From: Elusimicrobiota bacterium
GTDB taxonomy: Bacteria; Elusimicrobiota; UBA8919
Length of the DNA: 12,677 nt
Assembly: GCA_003452965.1 (NCBI GenBank)
Contig: DMMW01000066.1
Coordinates: forward strand, 7,294 to 19,970
Direction: 5' to 3'
The notes under the pieces were generated by a model, which saw nothing but the letters and a program-made list of their open reading frames with translations, was not told where the DNA came from and ran no database searches. Numbering within the stretch: position 1 is the first letter of the stretch; every line of letters begins with the position of its first letter. Made by a program: the position numbers and the translations under genes. Positions 6,012 to 12,616 of this stretch are shown in pieces.

Positions 6012-7997
6012 ATGGATATTAGGCAAAAAATTGATAAACTAAAACAACAGATAAGACATCATGATTATCTTTATTATGTTGTTGCCCAACCCGAAGTTTC
6101 TGATAGTGAATATGATAAACTAATGAAAGAACTTGAGGAACTCGAAAGTAAGAATTCCGAATTAATAACGGATGATTCTCCTACACAAAGAGTTTCCGGG
6201 CAAGTAATAAAGGATTTCAAGACAGTAAAACATTCAACACCGATGCTTTCTTTAGATAATACGTATTCTTCGGAAGAAATAATTGAATGGTACAAAAGGT
6301 TAGAAAAAATAATACCAAGCGAGAGTTTTGAATATGTTATTGAACCTAAGATTGACGGTGTAAGTTGCGCATTAACATATAAAAACGGTATTTTATCACT
6401 TGGAGCGACAAGAGGAGATGGCGAAAATGGCGAAGATGTTACATTAAATATCAGGACAATAAAATCTATCCCGTTAAAGCTACATTCAGAGATACCGCTT
6501 TTTGAAGTAAGAGGCGAAGTCTATATAGAAAAGAAAGATTTTCAGGAGTTGAATAAAAGGATTACCCCGCCGTTTGCAAATCCAAGAAACGCAGCAGCAG
6601 GTTCTTTACGTCAGAAAAATCCGGAAATAGTAAGTGAAAGAAAACTAAAATTTATAGTCCATTCATATGGTAGTATAGGGGGAATTAAGGATTTTAAGAC
6701 ACATATTGAGTTTTTAAAGTTTTGTGAAAAGAATGGATTACCGACAACTATGAAAAATTTAAATGTTGTCAAAAAAATAAATGATGTTGTGGATAAATGT
6801 AAAGAATGGGAAGATGAAAGAGAGCAAATGTTGTACGAGATAGATGGGCTGGTTATTAAGGTAAATTTGCTTGATCAACAAAAAAAATTAGGATTTACAA
6901 TGAAATCGCCGAGATGGGCGATAGCATATAAATTTGCAGCCAAGCAAGCTACAACAAAGGTAAAGGATATTGTAATACAAGTCGGAAGGACCGGTATATT
7001 AACGCCGGTGGCCAAGCTTGAACCTGTTGAATGCGGAGGCGTTACAATTTCCAGTGCGACGCTGCATAATTTTGATGAAATTAAACGTCTGGGTGTAAAA
7101 ATTGGAGATACAGTTTTAATAGAACGTGCCGGTGAAGTGATACCAAAAGTCGTAAAAGTCGTAGAAAGCAAAAGGACCGGTATTGAAAAAAAACTGGAAA
7201 TGCCTGAAAAATGTCCGGTATGTCATAAACCTATAATTAAAGAAAAAGAAGAAGAGGTTGCATGGCGATGTGTAAATCCGTTATGTCCTGCTCAACTTGA
7301 AGGCGGGCTTATTCACTTTGGCAGTCGTGAATGTATGGATATAGAAGGGCTTGGTGAATCAGTAGTTACTCAAATAGTATCCCAAAAAATGGTTTCTGAC
7401 TTTGCTGATATATATTATTTAAAAAAAGAGGATTTTTTTAAATTAGAACTTTTTAAAGATAAAAAAACACAGAATTTGATAGGTGCTATAGAAAAAAGTA
7501 AGACCAGACAATTAAGTCATTTGTTATTTGGATTAGGAATAAGGAATGTTGGGGAAAAAGCGGCAATTACTTTAGCAAAAAAATTTTTAACAATTGATAA
7601 TTTGATGAATGCGACTGTTGATGATTTACAGAAAATATATGAAATAGGTCCGATAATGGCGGAATCCATCGTAAAGTTTTTTAATCAAACAGAAACTAAA
7701 AAGTTAATAGAAAAACTCAAAATAGCCGGCGTAAATATGAAAGAAGAAGTAAAAAAAGTGCCCCAGGTTTTAGAAGGAAAAACGTTTGTATTTACCGGTG
7801 AATTAAAAAGTTTGTCAAGAACTGATGCGGAAACAAAAGTAAGGGAACTTGGCGGTAATGCTACTTCTTCAGTAAGCAAGAAAACCGATTTTGTCGTTGT
7901 TGGAGAGAATCCCGGCTCAAAATACAACGAGGCGAAGCGACTAGGCATAAGAATCATCGGAGAAGAAGAGTTTCTGGATATGATAAAAAGACACTGA
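6012..7997 (+). CDS. ligA: NAD-dependent DNA ligase LigA
   Basis: This is the replicative ligase that seals nicks using NAD+. The 661-residue protein carries the full domain set. Domain Ia (1-60) has the HHDYLYYV block. The adenylation domain has catalytic K113 in EPKIDG (111-116), GDGENGEDVT (135-143) and PRNAAAGSLRQ (191-201), followed by IDGLVIKVN (277-285). The OB fold covers about 315-390. A four-cysteine zinc finger is formed by C401, C404, C420 and C425. Helix-hairpin-helix repeats lie around 440-580. A BRCT domain (about 585-661) opens with LEGKTFVFTG. It starts two bases after the nusB stop. The putative ribosome binding site (GTGGGATAAT) lies within the nusB end and is weak, so coupling to nusB is likely. 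Confidence 0.98.
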   Translation: MDIRQKIDKLKQQIRHHDYLYYVVAQPEVSDSEYDKLMKELEELESKNSELITDDSPTQRVSGQVIKDFKTVKHSTPMLSLDNTYSSEEIIEWYKRLEKIIPSESFEYVIEPKIDGVSCALTYKNGILSLGATRGDGENGEDVTLNIRTIKSIPLKLHSEIPLFEVRGEVYIEKKDFQELNKRITPPFANPRNAAAGSLRQKNPEIVSERKLKFIVHSYGSIGGIKDFKTHIEFLKFCEKNGLPTTMKNLNVVKKINDVVDKCKEWEDEREQMLYEIDGLVIKVNLLDQQKKLGFTMKSPRWAIAYKFAAKQATTKVKDIVIQVGRTGILTPVAKLEPVECGGVTISSATLHNFDEIKRLGVKIGDTVLIERAGEVIPKVVKVVESKRTGIEKKLEMPEKCPVCHKPIIKEKEEEVAWRCVNPLCPAQLEGGLIHFGSRECMDIEGLGESVVTQIVSQKMVSDFADIYYLKKEDFFKLELFKDKKTQNLIGAIEKSKTRQLSHLLFGLGIRNVGEKAAITLAKKFLTIDNLMNATVDDLQKIYEIGPIMAESIVKFFNQTETKKLIEKLKIAGVNMKEEVKKVPQVLEGKTFVFTGELKSLSRTDAETKVRELGGNATSSVSKKTDFVVVGENPGSKYNEAKRLGIRIIGEEEFLDMIKRH

Positions 7998-8026
7998 ATA
8001 GTTAATAATTTTTATTTTTTTGCACT

Positions 8027-8083
8027 GTAGCAGCAAAGCGTAAGCTTTGCCAAATATTAGCAGAGCTATCGCTCTGCAGCTAC
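8027..8083. repeat. Cloverleaf-like palindromic repeat
   Basis: An outer stem, GTAGC (8027-8031) with GCTAC (8079-8083), encloses two perfect hairpins. These are GCAAAGC-GTAA-GCTTTGC (8033-8050) and GCAGAGC-TATC-GCTCTGC (8060-8077). The two arms are related to each other in sequence. A T-rich run (8010-8021) precedes the element and it has no following U-tract, so an intrinsic terminator for the ligA strand is not supported. It looks like a dispersed REP- or MITE-type element. Confidence 0.75.
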
Positions 8084-8101
8084 TTTTAAATAAAAGGAAA
8101 A

Positions 8102-8497
8102 ATGTCGAAAAAATTTAATGAATTAGTAAGAGTATTTGATAAATTAAACTCACCGCAAGGTTGCAAATGGGATAGAAAACAGACACATAAAAGTCTGTTG
8201 AAATATCTCAAAGAAGAAACCCAAGAATTTATTGATGCAGTTAAAAATGAAGATGTGCATAATATGAAAGAAGAATTAGGGGATATTCTATTACAGGTTA
8301 TGTTTCACTCACAGATTGCAAAAAAGGAAAATAAATTTACAATTGACGATGTAATAGATTATTTAATAAAAAAATTGAAAAGGCGGCATCCGCATGTATT
8401 CAGCAAAACCAAAGTAAAATCAGTAAAAGAAATTATAACAAACTGGCATAAAATAAAAAAAATGGAGAAAATGAAAAGTGATTACACAGATTTCTAA
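8102..8497 (+). CDS. mazG: MazG-family nucleoside triphosphate pyrophosphohydrolase, single domain
   Basis: MazG proteins hydrolyse NTPs to NMP and pyrophosphate and clear aberrant nucleotides. This one is 131 residues and has one catalytic domain; the E. coli protein is about twice as long with two. Metal-binding residues follow the family pattern: E38-E39-x-x-E42 in the first helix, then E58-x-x-D61 in EELGDILLQ. CKWDRKQTHKSL (21-32), RRHPHVF (94-100) and a late NWHKIK (114-119) complete the family signature. AAAGG at 8093-8097 precedes the ATG by four bases. The last codons (DYTD, then F and stop) fall within a copy of the dispersed GATTACACAGAT repeat, so the C-terminus was probably reshaped by repeat insertion. 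Which nucleotide it acts on cannot be read from the sequence. Confidence 0.93.
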   Translation: MSKKFNELVRVFDKLNSPQGCKWDRKQTHKSLLKYLKEETQEFIDAVKNEDVHNMKEELGDILLQVMFHSQIAKKENKFTIDDVIDYLIKKLKRRHPHVFSKTKVKSVKEIITNWHKIKKMEKMKSDYTDF

Positions 8498-8540
8498 AGG
8501 CGATTACACAGATAGCGATTGTCTTTTAATCGTTGTAATC
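8480..8540. repeat. GATTACACAGAT repeats over the mazG end
   Basis: GATTACACAGAT occurs at 8480-8491 (inside the last mazG codons) and at 8502-8513. The second copy begins an imperfect inverted structure: GATTAC (8502-8507) with GTAATC (8535-8540), and CGATT (8516-8520) with AATCG (8528-8532). The gap to the next gene is almost entirely made of this repeat. Confidence 0.8.
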
Positions 8541-8560
8541 CCTTGAATTGATTTTAGAAA

Positions 8561-9853
8561 ATGTTTAAATCTGCATTTTATTCTTTTATTTTCGGCATGC
8601 TTAGTGCATCTGCTTTACCATTAGGTGCGTTGGTAGCTAAGCAATGGAAACCTAAACAGAAAATAGGTGCTTTTATGATGGCGTTTGGAGCAGGTGCCGT
8701 TCTGGCTGTTATTACTATTGATTTGGTTTCAAATGCGCTTAAAAGAGAAAATTTTTTTTCATTAGTGATAGGTTGCATTATCGGAGGTATTTTATTTGCT
8801 GCCTTTAACCGTTTAATTAATAAATTTGGAGGATTTCTCAGGAAAGAAGCTACTACAATAGATTATTTGAAAGACCAGAAGGTTCTACAGTTTAAAAGCA
8901 TGTTAGAAAAACTGAGCCAAGTACAAATATTTAATCAATTACCACCGGAGGATATTCAGGAATTAGTCCCCAATATTTCACATAGAACATACTTAAAAGG
9001 AAGTATACTAATTAAACAAGGCGATCCCGGCGATAGTTTATTCATTGTGGAACATGGAGAAGTGGAAGTTGTAGATGATAAAAACAATTATAATAAAATT
9101 GCGATTCTTACGGAAGGTGCCGTTTTAGGCGAAATGGCACTTGTTACAGGTGAACCGCGTTCCGTTACTGCAATAGCTACTACCGATACAAAAGTATGGA
9201 TAGTGCTAAAAGAGTATTTTGATAAACTTTTAAGGATATATCCAGAATTAAGAGAAGAAGCTAAAAAATTGGTGAGTAGCAGAATAAGTGATTTGCACAA
9301 AAAACAAATAATTGATATTAATCAAGCGGAACGGTGGGTTTCAAAAGCAATAAAGAACATAGACTCAAAATTGGTTATACCTACAGAAGCGGATATCCTG
9401 GAACTCGAAATATCTCAAAAAAACAGACCTTTATCTATTTGGATGGGGTGTTTTTTAGATGCTTTCCCTGAATCATTTATTATAGGTTCCAGTTTAGTTA
9501 GTGCTTCTATTAGCACTTCTCTGGTTGCAGGTTTTTTTATTTCAAATTTCCCTGAATCGTTATCTAGTTCTATAGAAATGCAGCATCAAAATTATTCTTT
9601 TAAGAGGATTTTCTGGATGTGGACTAGTATAATGATATTGACTGGTTTTGGCGCTTTTTTCAGTAATCTTTTATTTACCGGTGTTAAACCAATTACATTT
9701 TCTGTCTTAGAAGGTATGTCTGCAGGAGCTATGCTTGTAATGATATCTGAGACGATGTTACCGGAGGCATATTATAAGGGTGGTGAAATGACAGGAATAT
9801 CAACATTATTGGGTTTCTTGGCTACGCTATCTTTCAAGGTTTTTGAAAAATAG
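8561..9853 (+). CDS. ZIP-like membrane protein with inserted cyclic-nucleotide-binding domain
   Basis: The 430-residue protein begins with three hydrophobic segments (about 4-26, 33-56 and 65-85), has a soluble middle, and ends with about five more (about 291-312, 315-333, 348-372, 379-400 and 408-428). The middle (about 108-245) is a cyclic-nucleotide-binding fold: FNQLPPEDIQEL, GSILIKQGDPGDSLFIVEHGEVEV-type strands, and a phosphate cassette LGEMALVTGEPRSV with E191 and R200. The 3+5 helix layout with a loop after helix 3, glycine-rich helix 2 (AFGAGAVLAV) and paired motifs DAFPES (300-305) and SNFPES (328-333) recall ZIP metal transporters. In those the corresponding positions are, as I recall, histidine-rich (HNxPEG and HExPE-type). 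Here the histidines are D or S, so substrate and transport activity are uncertain. Inferred role: a divalent-cation transporter or sensor gated by cAMP or cGMP. The ATG has no clear ribosome binding site. The downstream gene's AGGAG overlaps this stop codon. Confidence 0.72.
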   Translation: MFKSAFYSFIFGMLSASALPLGALVAKQWKPKQKIGAFMMAFGAGAVLAVITIDLVSNALKRENFFSLVIGCIIGGILFAAFNRLINKFGGFLRKEATTIDYLKDQKVLQFKSMLEKLSQVQIFNQLPPEDIQELVPNISHRTYLKGSILIKQGDPGDSLFIVEHGEVEVVDDKNNYNKIAILTEGAVLGEMALVTGEPRSVTAIATTDTKVWIVLKEYFDKLLRIYPELREEAKKLVSSRISDLHKKQIIDINQAERWVSKAIKNIDSKLVIPTEADILELEISQKNRPLSIWMGCFLDAFPESFIIGSSLVSASISTSLVAGFFISNFPESLSSSIEMQHQNYSFKRIFWMWTSIMILTGFGAFFSNLLFTGVKPITFSVLEGMSAGAMLVMISETMLPEAYYKGGEMTGISTLLGFLATLSFKVFEK

Positions 9854-9861
9854 GAGAAAGT

Positions 9862-10245
9862 ATGGAAATAAAAATCTATTATCAGGATACTGATTGCGGC
9901 GGTGTTGTTTATTATGCCAATTATCTGACTTATTTTGAACGGGCAAGAACAGAGTGGATGGCAGAAAAAGCCGTGAGTGTAAAAGACCTGGCTAAAGAAG
10001 GTTTTTTATTTGTTGTGAGTCATGCAGAAGTGGATTATAAATCTCCTGCAAAATACGGTGAAATTATAAAAGTTTACACGTCTTTAGTAGATGTTAAAGG
10101 TGTAAGATTGGAACTTTCATATAAAATTGAGGATAAGGAAAGTAAACGCTTAATAGTAACCGGCAAAACAACGCTTGTCTGCGTCGGCACAGATTTTAAA
10201 CCAAAGCGAATATCCGAAGAAGTAATTAAAAAATTAATAATTTAA
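9862..10245 (+). CDS. ybgC: YbgC-type acyl-CoA thioesterase, hotdog fold
   Basis: This is a 127-residue single-domain hotdog protein of the 4-hydroxybenzoyl-CoA thioesterase/YbgC family. These enzymes hydrolyse acyl-CoA thioesters and often sit near the inner membrane with Tol-Pal in Gram-negative bacteria. The signature is at the N-terminus: YYQDTDCGGVVYYANYLTYFERART (6-30), with the catalytic aspartate expected at D11. Further support comes from VVSHAEVDYKSPAKYGE (51-67) and the terminal strand with TGKTTLVCV (100-108). AGGAG (9852-9856) overlaps the stop of the previous gene and lies five bases before the ATG, so the two are probably co-transcribed. No tol or pal genes are in the window, so the usual Tol-Pal link cannot be tested. 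The exact acyl substrate is unknown. Confidence 0.92.
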   Translation: MEIKIYYQDTDCGGVVYYANYLTYFERARTEWMAEKAVSVKDLAKEGFLFVVSHAEVDYKSPAKYGEIIKVYTSLVDVKGVRLELSYKIEDKESKRLIVTGKTTLVCVGTDFKPKRISEEVIKKLII

Positions 10246-10296
10246 AGGTTATAAAGGTAGCCCGCTATTGATTGCGGAGATTTAAGGTTATATTTT

Positions 10297-10366
10297 TGTC
10301 ATGCTGATGCCGATTCATCGGCAGAAGCATCTCGATTTTTGACCCTTCGTTTCTCTCAGGATGACA
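10297..10366 (-). repeat. Palindromic repeat element, copy 2 (non-coding)
   Basis: This 70-nt element has ends TGTCATGCTGA (10297-10307) and TCAGGATGACA (10356-10366) and the same TGCCGAT-GA-ATCGGCA core as the ribE copy, on the opposite strand. Read on the minus strand it spells CHPERNEGS to MNRHQHDK, the same frame used inside RibE. It is 12 nt shorter than copy 1, and the difference lies in the middle spacer between the CTTC-rich arm and the core stem. Confidence 0.88.
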
Positions 10367-10384
10367 CTTCGTGTTATCTGTGTC

Positions 10385-10465
10385 CATCACTTCCACCACT
10401 TCATCCACTTCATCCACTTCCGCCACTTCCACCACTTCATCCACTTCATCCACTTCCGCCACTGA
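10385..10465. repeat. 9-nt tandem repeat with 36-nt higher-order unit
   Basis: Nine units of 9 nt, most ending CCACTTC, run without a gap. Units vary in their first three bases (CAC, ATC, ATC, CGC), and this order occurs twice, at 10394-10429 and 10430-10465. A 36-nt block was therefore duplicated. The second copy ends CCACTGA instead of CCACTTC. Such tandem DNA is prone to slippage. Confidence 0.9.
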
Positions 10466-10524
10466 ACCATCGGCGGACAAGGAAACATCGGCGGACAAGT
10501 AATCAATGTTAAAAATCTGCCTGT

Positions 10525-10562
10525 CCTCCGCAGTCCGCCACCGAATCAGAGGCGGACGGAGG
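10525..10562. other. GC-rich hairpin
   Basis: CCTCC (10525-10529) and GTCCGCC (10533-10539) pair with GGCGGAC (10551-10557) and GGAGG (10558-10562). The stem has 12 bp with a three-base bulge and an 11-nt loop. It shares the CCGCC/GGCGG motif with the ribD-ribE gap. No T-run follows, so a terminator role is not supported. Confidence 0.7.
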
Positions 10563-10575
10563 ATGGATGTAATCA

Positions 10576-10595
10576 GATATAATGAACATTATATC
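10576..10595. promoter_or_regulatory. Perfect 20-nt inverted repeat, possible operator
   Basis: GATATAATG (10576-10584) and CATTATATC (10587-10595) are perfect inverted arms around AA. The size and symmetry fit a site for a dimeric regulator, but it lies about 130 bp upstream of the nearest -35 box, so its role is open. Confidence 0.4.
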
Positions 10596-10724
10596 AGGGA
10601 GAGTTGGGTAATAAGTTATGAGTTGTGGAATATTAATAGATAAAAGCTTATAGTGTAAACTTAATATATAAAATGTCAAAATGAAAGACCCGACCCTAGT
10701 TATGTTTATCTACGCCTTTTTTTC

Positions 10725-10753
10725 TTGACAAAAACATATTTATATATTAAAAT
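10725..10753 (+). promoter_or_regulatory. Promoter for a nearly leaderless mRNA
   Basis: TTGACA (10725-10730), a 17-nt spacer and TAAAAT (10748-10753) form a good sigma-70-type promoter. The predicted start of transcription, near 10760, is only about three bases before the ATG at 10763. No ribosome binding site is present, which fits leaderless initiation. The preceding T-tract and -35 (TTTTTTTCTTGACA) are identical over 14 nt to those of the riboflavin operon promoter. Confidence 0.65.
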
Positions 10754-10762
10754 ACGGATACT

Positions 10763-11893
10763 ATGATACCCAGATATATAGAAATACAGATACTAAAATC
10801 TCTGAAAGCAGGTAAGGTTATCGGGCTTTTTGGTGCAAGAAGAACCGGAAAAACCGTATTGATGAATTTGGTTAAAGAAAAACTAAAAAATAAAAATATT
10901 CTTATAGTAAATGGTGAAAATTTAGATGTAATAGATATTTTATCAAGCCAGAGATTAAGTATTCTTGAAAAGTTTGTTACAGGATATGAATATCTTTTTA
11001 TAGATGAAGCTCAGAAAATACCAAATATAGGACTAAATCTGAAACTTATAGTTGACAATATTCCAAAAATTTCAGTTTTTGTTACCGGTTCTTCTGCATT
11101 TGACTTAAAAAATAAGATAGGCGAACCTCTCGTAGGTAGAAATAGATTTTTTTATCTGTATCCCATATCCCAGCTGGAATTAAACAATTATCAGAATTAT
11201 CTTAAAAATAAAGAAACCCTGGAAGACAGATTAATATACGGAATGTATCCGCAGGTTTTATTGGAAAAATCATTAAGAAGAAAAAAAGAATTACTAGAAT
11301 CACTAAGAGATGGTTATTTGCTAAGAGATATACTACAACTGGATAATCTTAAAAATTCTTTATTCATTTTTAATTTATTGCGACTTATAGCGTTTCAGAT
11401 TGGTAACGATATTTCGTATTCTGAACTTGCATCAAATCTGAACGTGAATAAAAAAACAGTTATGAGATATCTTGAATTGCTTGAAAAATCGTTTATTCTA
11501 TTTTCTTTATATGGGTTTAGCAGAAACTTAAGAAAAGAATATACAAAAACACCACGTTACTTTTTTTGGGATAATGGTATACGTAATACTATTATTTCAA
11601 ATTATAATAATATCAATATTAGAGATGATATAGGGAAATTATGGGAAAATTACTGTGTTTCAGAAAGAGTAAAGAAATTACACTATAAAAATATTCAAAG
11701 CAATAAATATTTTTGGAGAACATATGATTTAAAAGAGATTGACTTAGTAGAAGAAAGGGGAGGACTTCTTTGGGGATATGAGTGTAAATGGAAAGAAAAA
11801 AATGTTAAACCACCAAAGGATTTTATTGAAACTTACAAAGGTTCTAAATTTACCGTTATAAATCAGGATAATTATTTTGATATTATTGGATAA
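10763..11893 (+). CDS. AAA ATPase with DUF4143 C-terminal domain
   Basis: This 376-residue protein belongs to the AAA_14 plus DUF4143 ATPases, whose biological role is mostly unknown. The N-terminal ATPase part has a Walker A motif GARRTGKT (24-31), a Walker B motif YLFIDEAQ (77-84), and a sensor-like VTGSSAFDL (107-115). The middle (about 216-240) reads like a winged helix: ISYSELASNLNVNKKTVMRYL. The C-terminal part (about 265-345) has the family's YFFWDNGIRN (267-275) and ends with EIDLV (325-329) and YECKWK (339-344). D327, E340 and K342 are arranged like a PD-(D/E)XK nuclease-type core. Whether it cuts DNA is inference only. It is monocistronic or paired with the next gene (28-nt gap), has its own promoter, and sits between repeat clusters, which would suit a mobile accessory gene. 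The start at the first ATG is set by the promoter and the family N-terminus. Confidence 0.9.
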   Translation: MIPRYIEIQILKSLKAGKVIGLFGARRTGKTVLMNLVKEKLKNKNILIVNGENLDVIDILSSQRLSILEKFVTGYEYLFIDEAQKIPNIGLNLKLIVDNIPKISVFVTGSSAFDLKNKIGEPLVGRNRFFYLYPISQLELNNYQNYLKNKETLEDRLIYGMYPQVLLEKSLRRKKELLESLRDGYLLRDILQLDNLKNSLFIFNLLRLIAFQIGNDISYSELASNLNVNKKTVMRYLELLEKSFILFSLYGFSRNLRKEYTKTPRYFFWDNGIRNTIISNYNNINIRDDIGKLWENYCVSERVKKLHYKNIQSNKYFWRTYDLKEIDLVEERGGLLWGYECKWKEKNVKPPKDFIETYKGSKFTVINQDNYFDIIG

Positions 11894-11921
11894 TGATTCT
11901 TGAGAATAATCCTATAAATAT

Positions 11922-12341
11922 ATGATAAGTCTTGGCGTAAATGCGCAGAAACAAAAAACCCTTGAAGAAAAAATGCAGAAACTTGGTATTTTTGAAAGAG
12001 ATATCATAGAGAAATTTGCACGTTCCGGCGGAAAAGGTGGACAATACCTGAATAAAACATCGTCAGCCGTATATCTAAAACATATCCCGACAGGTATTGA
12101 AGTTAAATGCCAGCAAGAAAGGTCGCAGCTATTAAACCGTTTTATTGCTCGTAGAATCTTAACTGATAAGATTGAACAATTAATATTAGGGAAGCAGAGT
12201 GCAGAACAAAAAAGAATAGAGAAAATCCGTAGGCAAAAACGCAAACGCTCAAAAAGAGCAAAAGAAAAATTACTTCAAAATAAGCACTTCCAATCCGAAA
12301 AAAAAGCCAACCGCAAAAAAATAATAGATTATAATCAGTAA
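11922..12341 (+). CDS. Release-factor-like GGQ protein (ArfB/RF-1-like rescue factor)
   Basis: This small protein has the catalytic domain of class I release factors and none of their codon-reading domains. RSGGKGGQYLNKTSSAVYLKHIP (34-56) contains the GGQ motif at 39-41 that triggers peptidyl-tRNA hydrolysis in the ribosome. TGIEVKCQQERSQLLNR (57-73) matches the strand that follows it in RF1/RF2-type proteins more closely than in E. coli ArfB. The C-terminal third (about 96-139) is rich in Lys and Arg, as in ArfB, where a basic tail enters the empty mRNA channel. It therefore probably rescues stalled ribosomes. The 139-residue length fits. No ribosome binding site is seen before the ATG; reinitiation after the ATPase gene 28 bases upstream is possible. 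Confidence 0.85.
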   Translation: MISLGVNAQKQKTLEEKMQKLGIFERDIIEKFARSGGKGGQYLNKTSSAVYLKHIPTGIEVKCQQERSQLLNRFIARRILTDKIEQLILGKQSAEQKRIEKIRRQKRKRSKRAKEKLLQNKHFQSEKKANRKKIIDYNQ

Positions 12342-12343
12342 CC

Positions 12344-12368
12344 CGCCTAAATGCGATAGCTTTTGGCG
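12344..12368. other. Hairpin after the release-factor-like gene
   Basis: CGCCTAAA (12344-12351) pairs with TTTTGGCG (12361-12368) with one T-T mismatch, and GC-GATA-GC can close the loop. It starts three bases after the stop codon, where a terminator would lie, but no U-tract follows, so it is either a weak terminator or another dispersed palindrome. Confidence 0.5.
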
Positions 12369-12458
12369 AGTAGACAATTCCAATTTTAAACCTTATACAA
12401 AATAATCGACATTACCCCAGCTTAATAATCCCTTGACACACACCCGTCAAACCGACAC

Positions 12459-12487
12459 TTGACAAAAAATAATGTTTATGGTATAAT
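12459..12487 (+). promoter_or_regulatory. Perfect extended sigma-70-type promoter
   Basis: TTGACA (12459-12464), a 17-nt spacer and TATAAT (12482-12487) match the consensus at all twelve positions. TGG directly before the -10 adds an extended -10 element. Transcription should start near 12494 and run to the right; its product lies beyond the window or is a short RNA. Confidence 0.85.
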
Positions 12488-12516
12488 GCTACCATATACA
12501 TGGTATGGTACTGGTA
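12478..12516. promoter_or_regulatory. Operator-like cluster of ATGGTA/TACCAT sites on the promoter
   Basis: Five related hexamers lie in 39 bases: ATGGTA (12478-12483, overlapping the -10), TACCAT inverted (12490-12495), ATGGTA (12500-12505), ATGGTA (12505-12510) and CTGGTA (12511-12516). Two of the adjacent pairs form perfect inverted repeats with 6-nt and 4-nt spacers. They cover the -10 box and the predicted start of transcription, a classic place for repressor binding. Confidence 0.6.
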
Positions 12517-12616
12517 TCTATTTTTAAATTAGGGTCTGCTGAAAAACTCCATGCCTACGTTCCCAAGGAACTTCGGCAGGCAGGCAGCATCCCCTGATTT
12601 TACAGATTGAAAAGTA

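Larger units (their letters stand above)
10246..10762. other. Non-coding, repeat-rich spacer between two transcription units
   Basis: No credible gene lies in these 517 bases. In order they hold the second copy of the ribE-type palindromic element (10297-10366), a 9-nt tandem array (10385-10465), two ATCGGCGGACAAG motifs (10469-10499), a GC-rich hairpin (10525-10562), a perfect 9+9 inverted repeat (10576-10595), about 120 bases of plain AT-rich DNA, and a promoter (10725-10753). An open frame on the minus strand (10265-10498) is made only of these repeats. Confidence 0.8.

Noticed and set aside
10246..10280. CCGC/GCGG hairpin after ybgC as a terminator
   Set aside because: The stem has only four pairs (10262-10265 with 10274-10277) and no U-tract follows.
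10265..10498. Open frame of 77 codons on the minus strand
   Set aside because: It is composed of the palindromic element, the 9-nt tandem repeat and CGGCGGA motifs, with no ribosome binding site and no family resemblance.
12530..12546. Possible end of an insertion sequence
   Set aside because: The resemblance is from memory, and no transposase, partner inverted repeat or target duplication is visible in the window.
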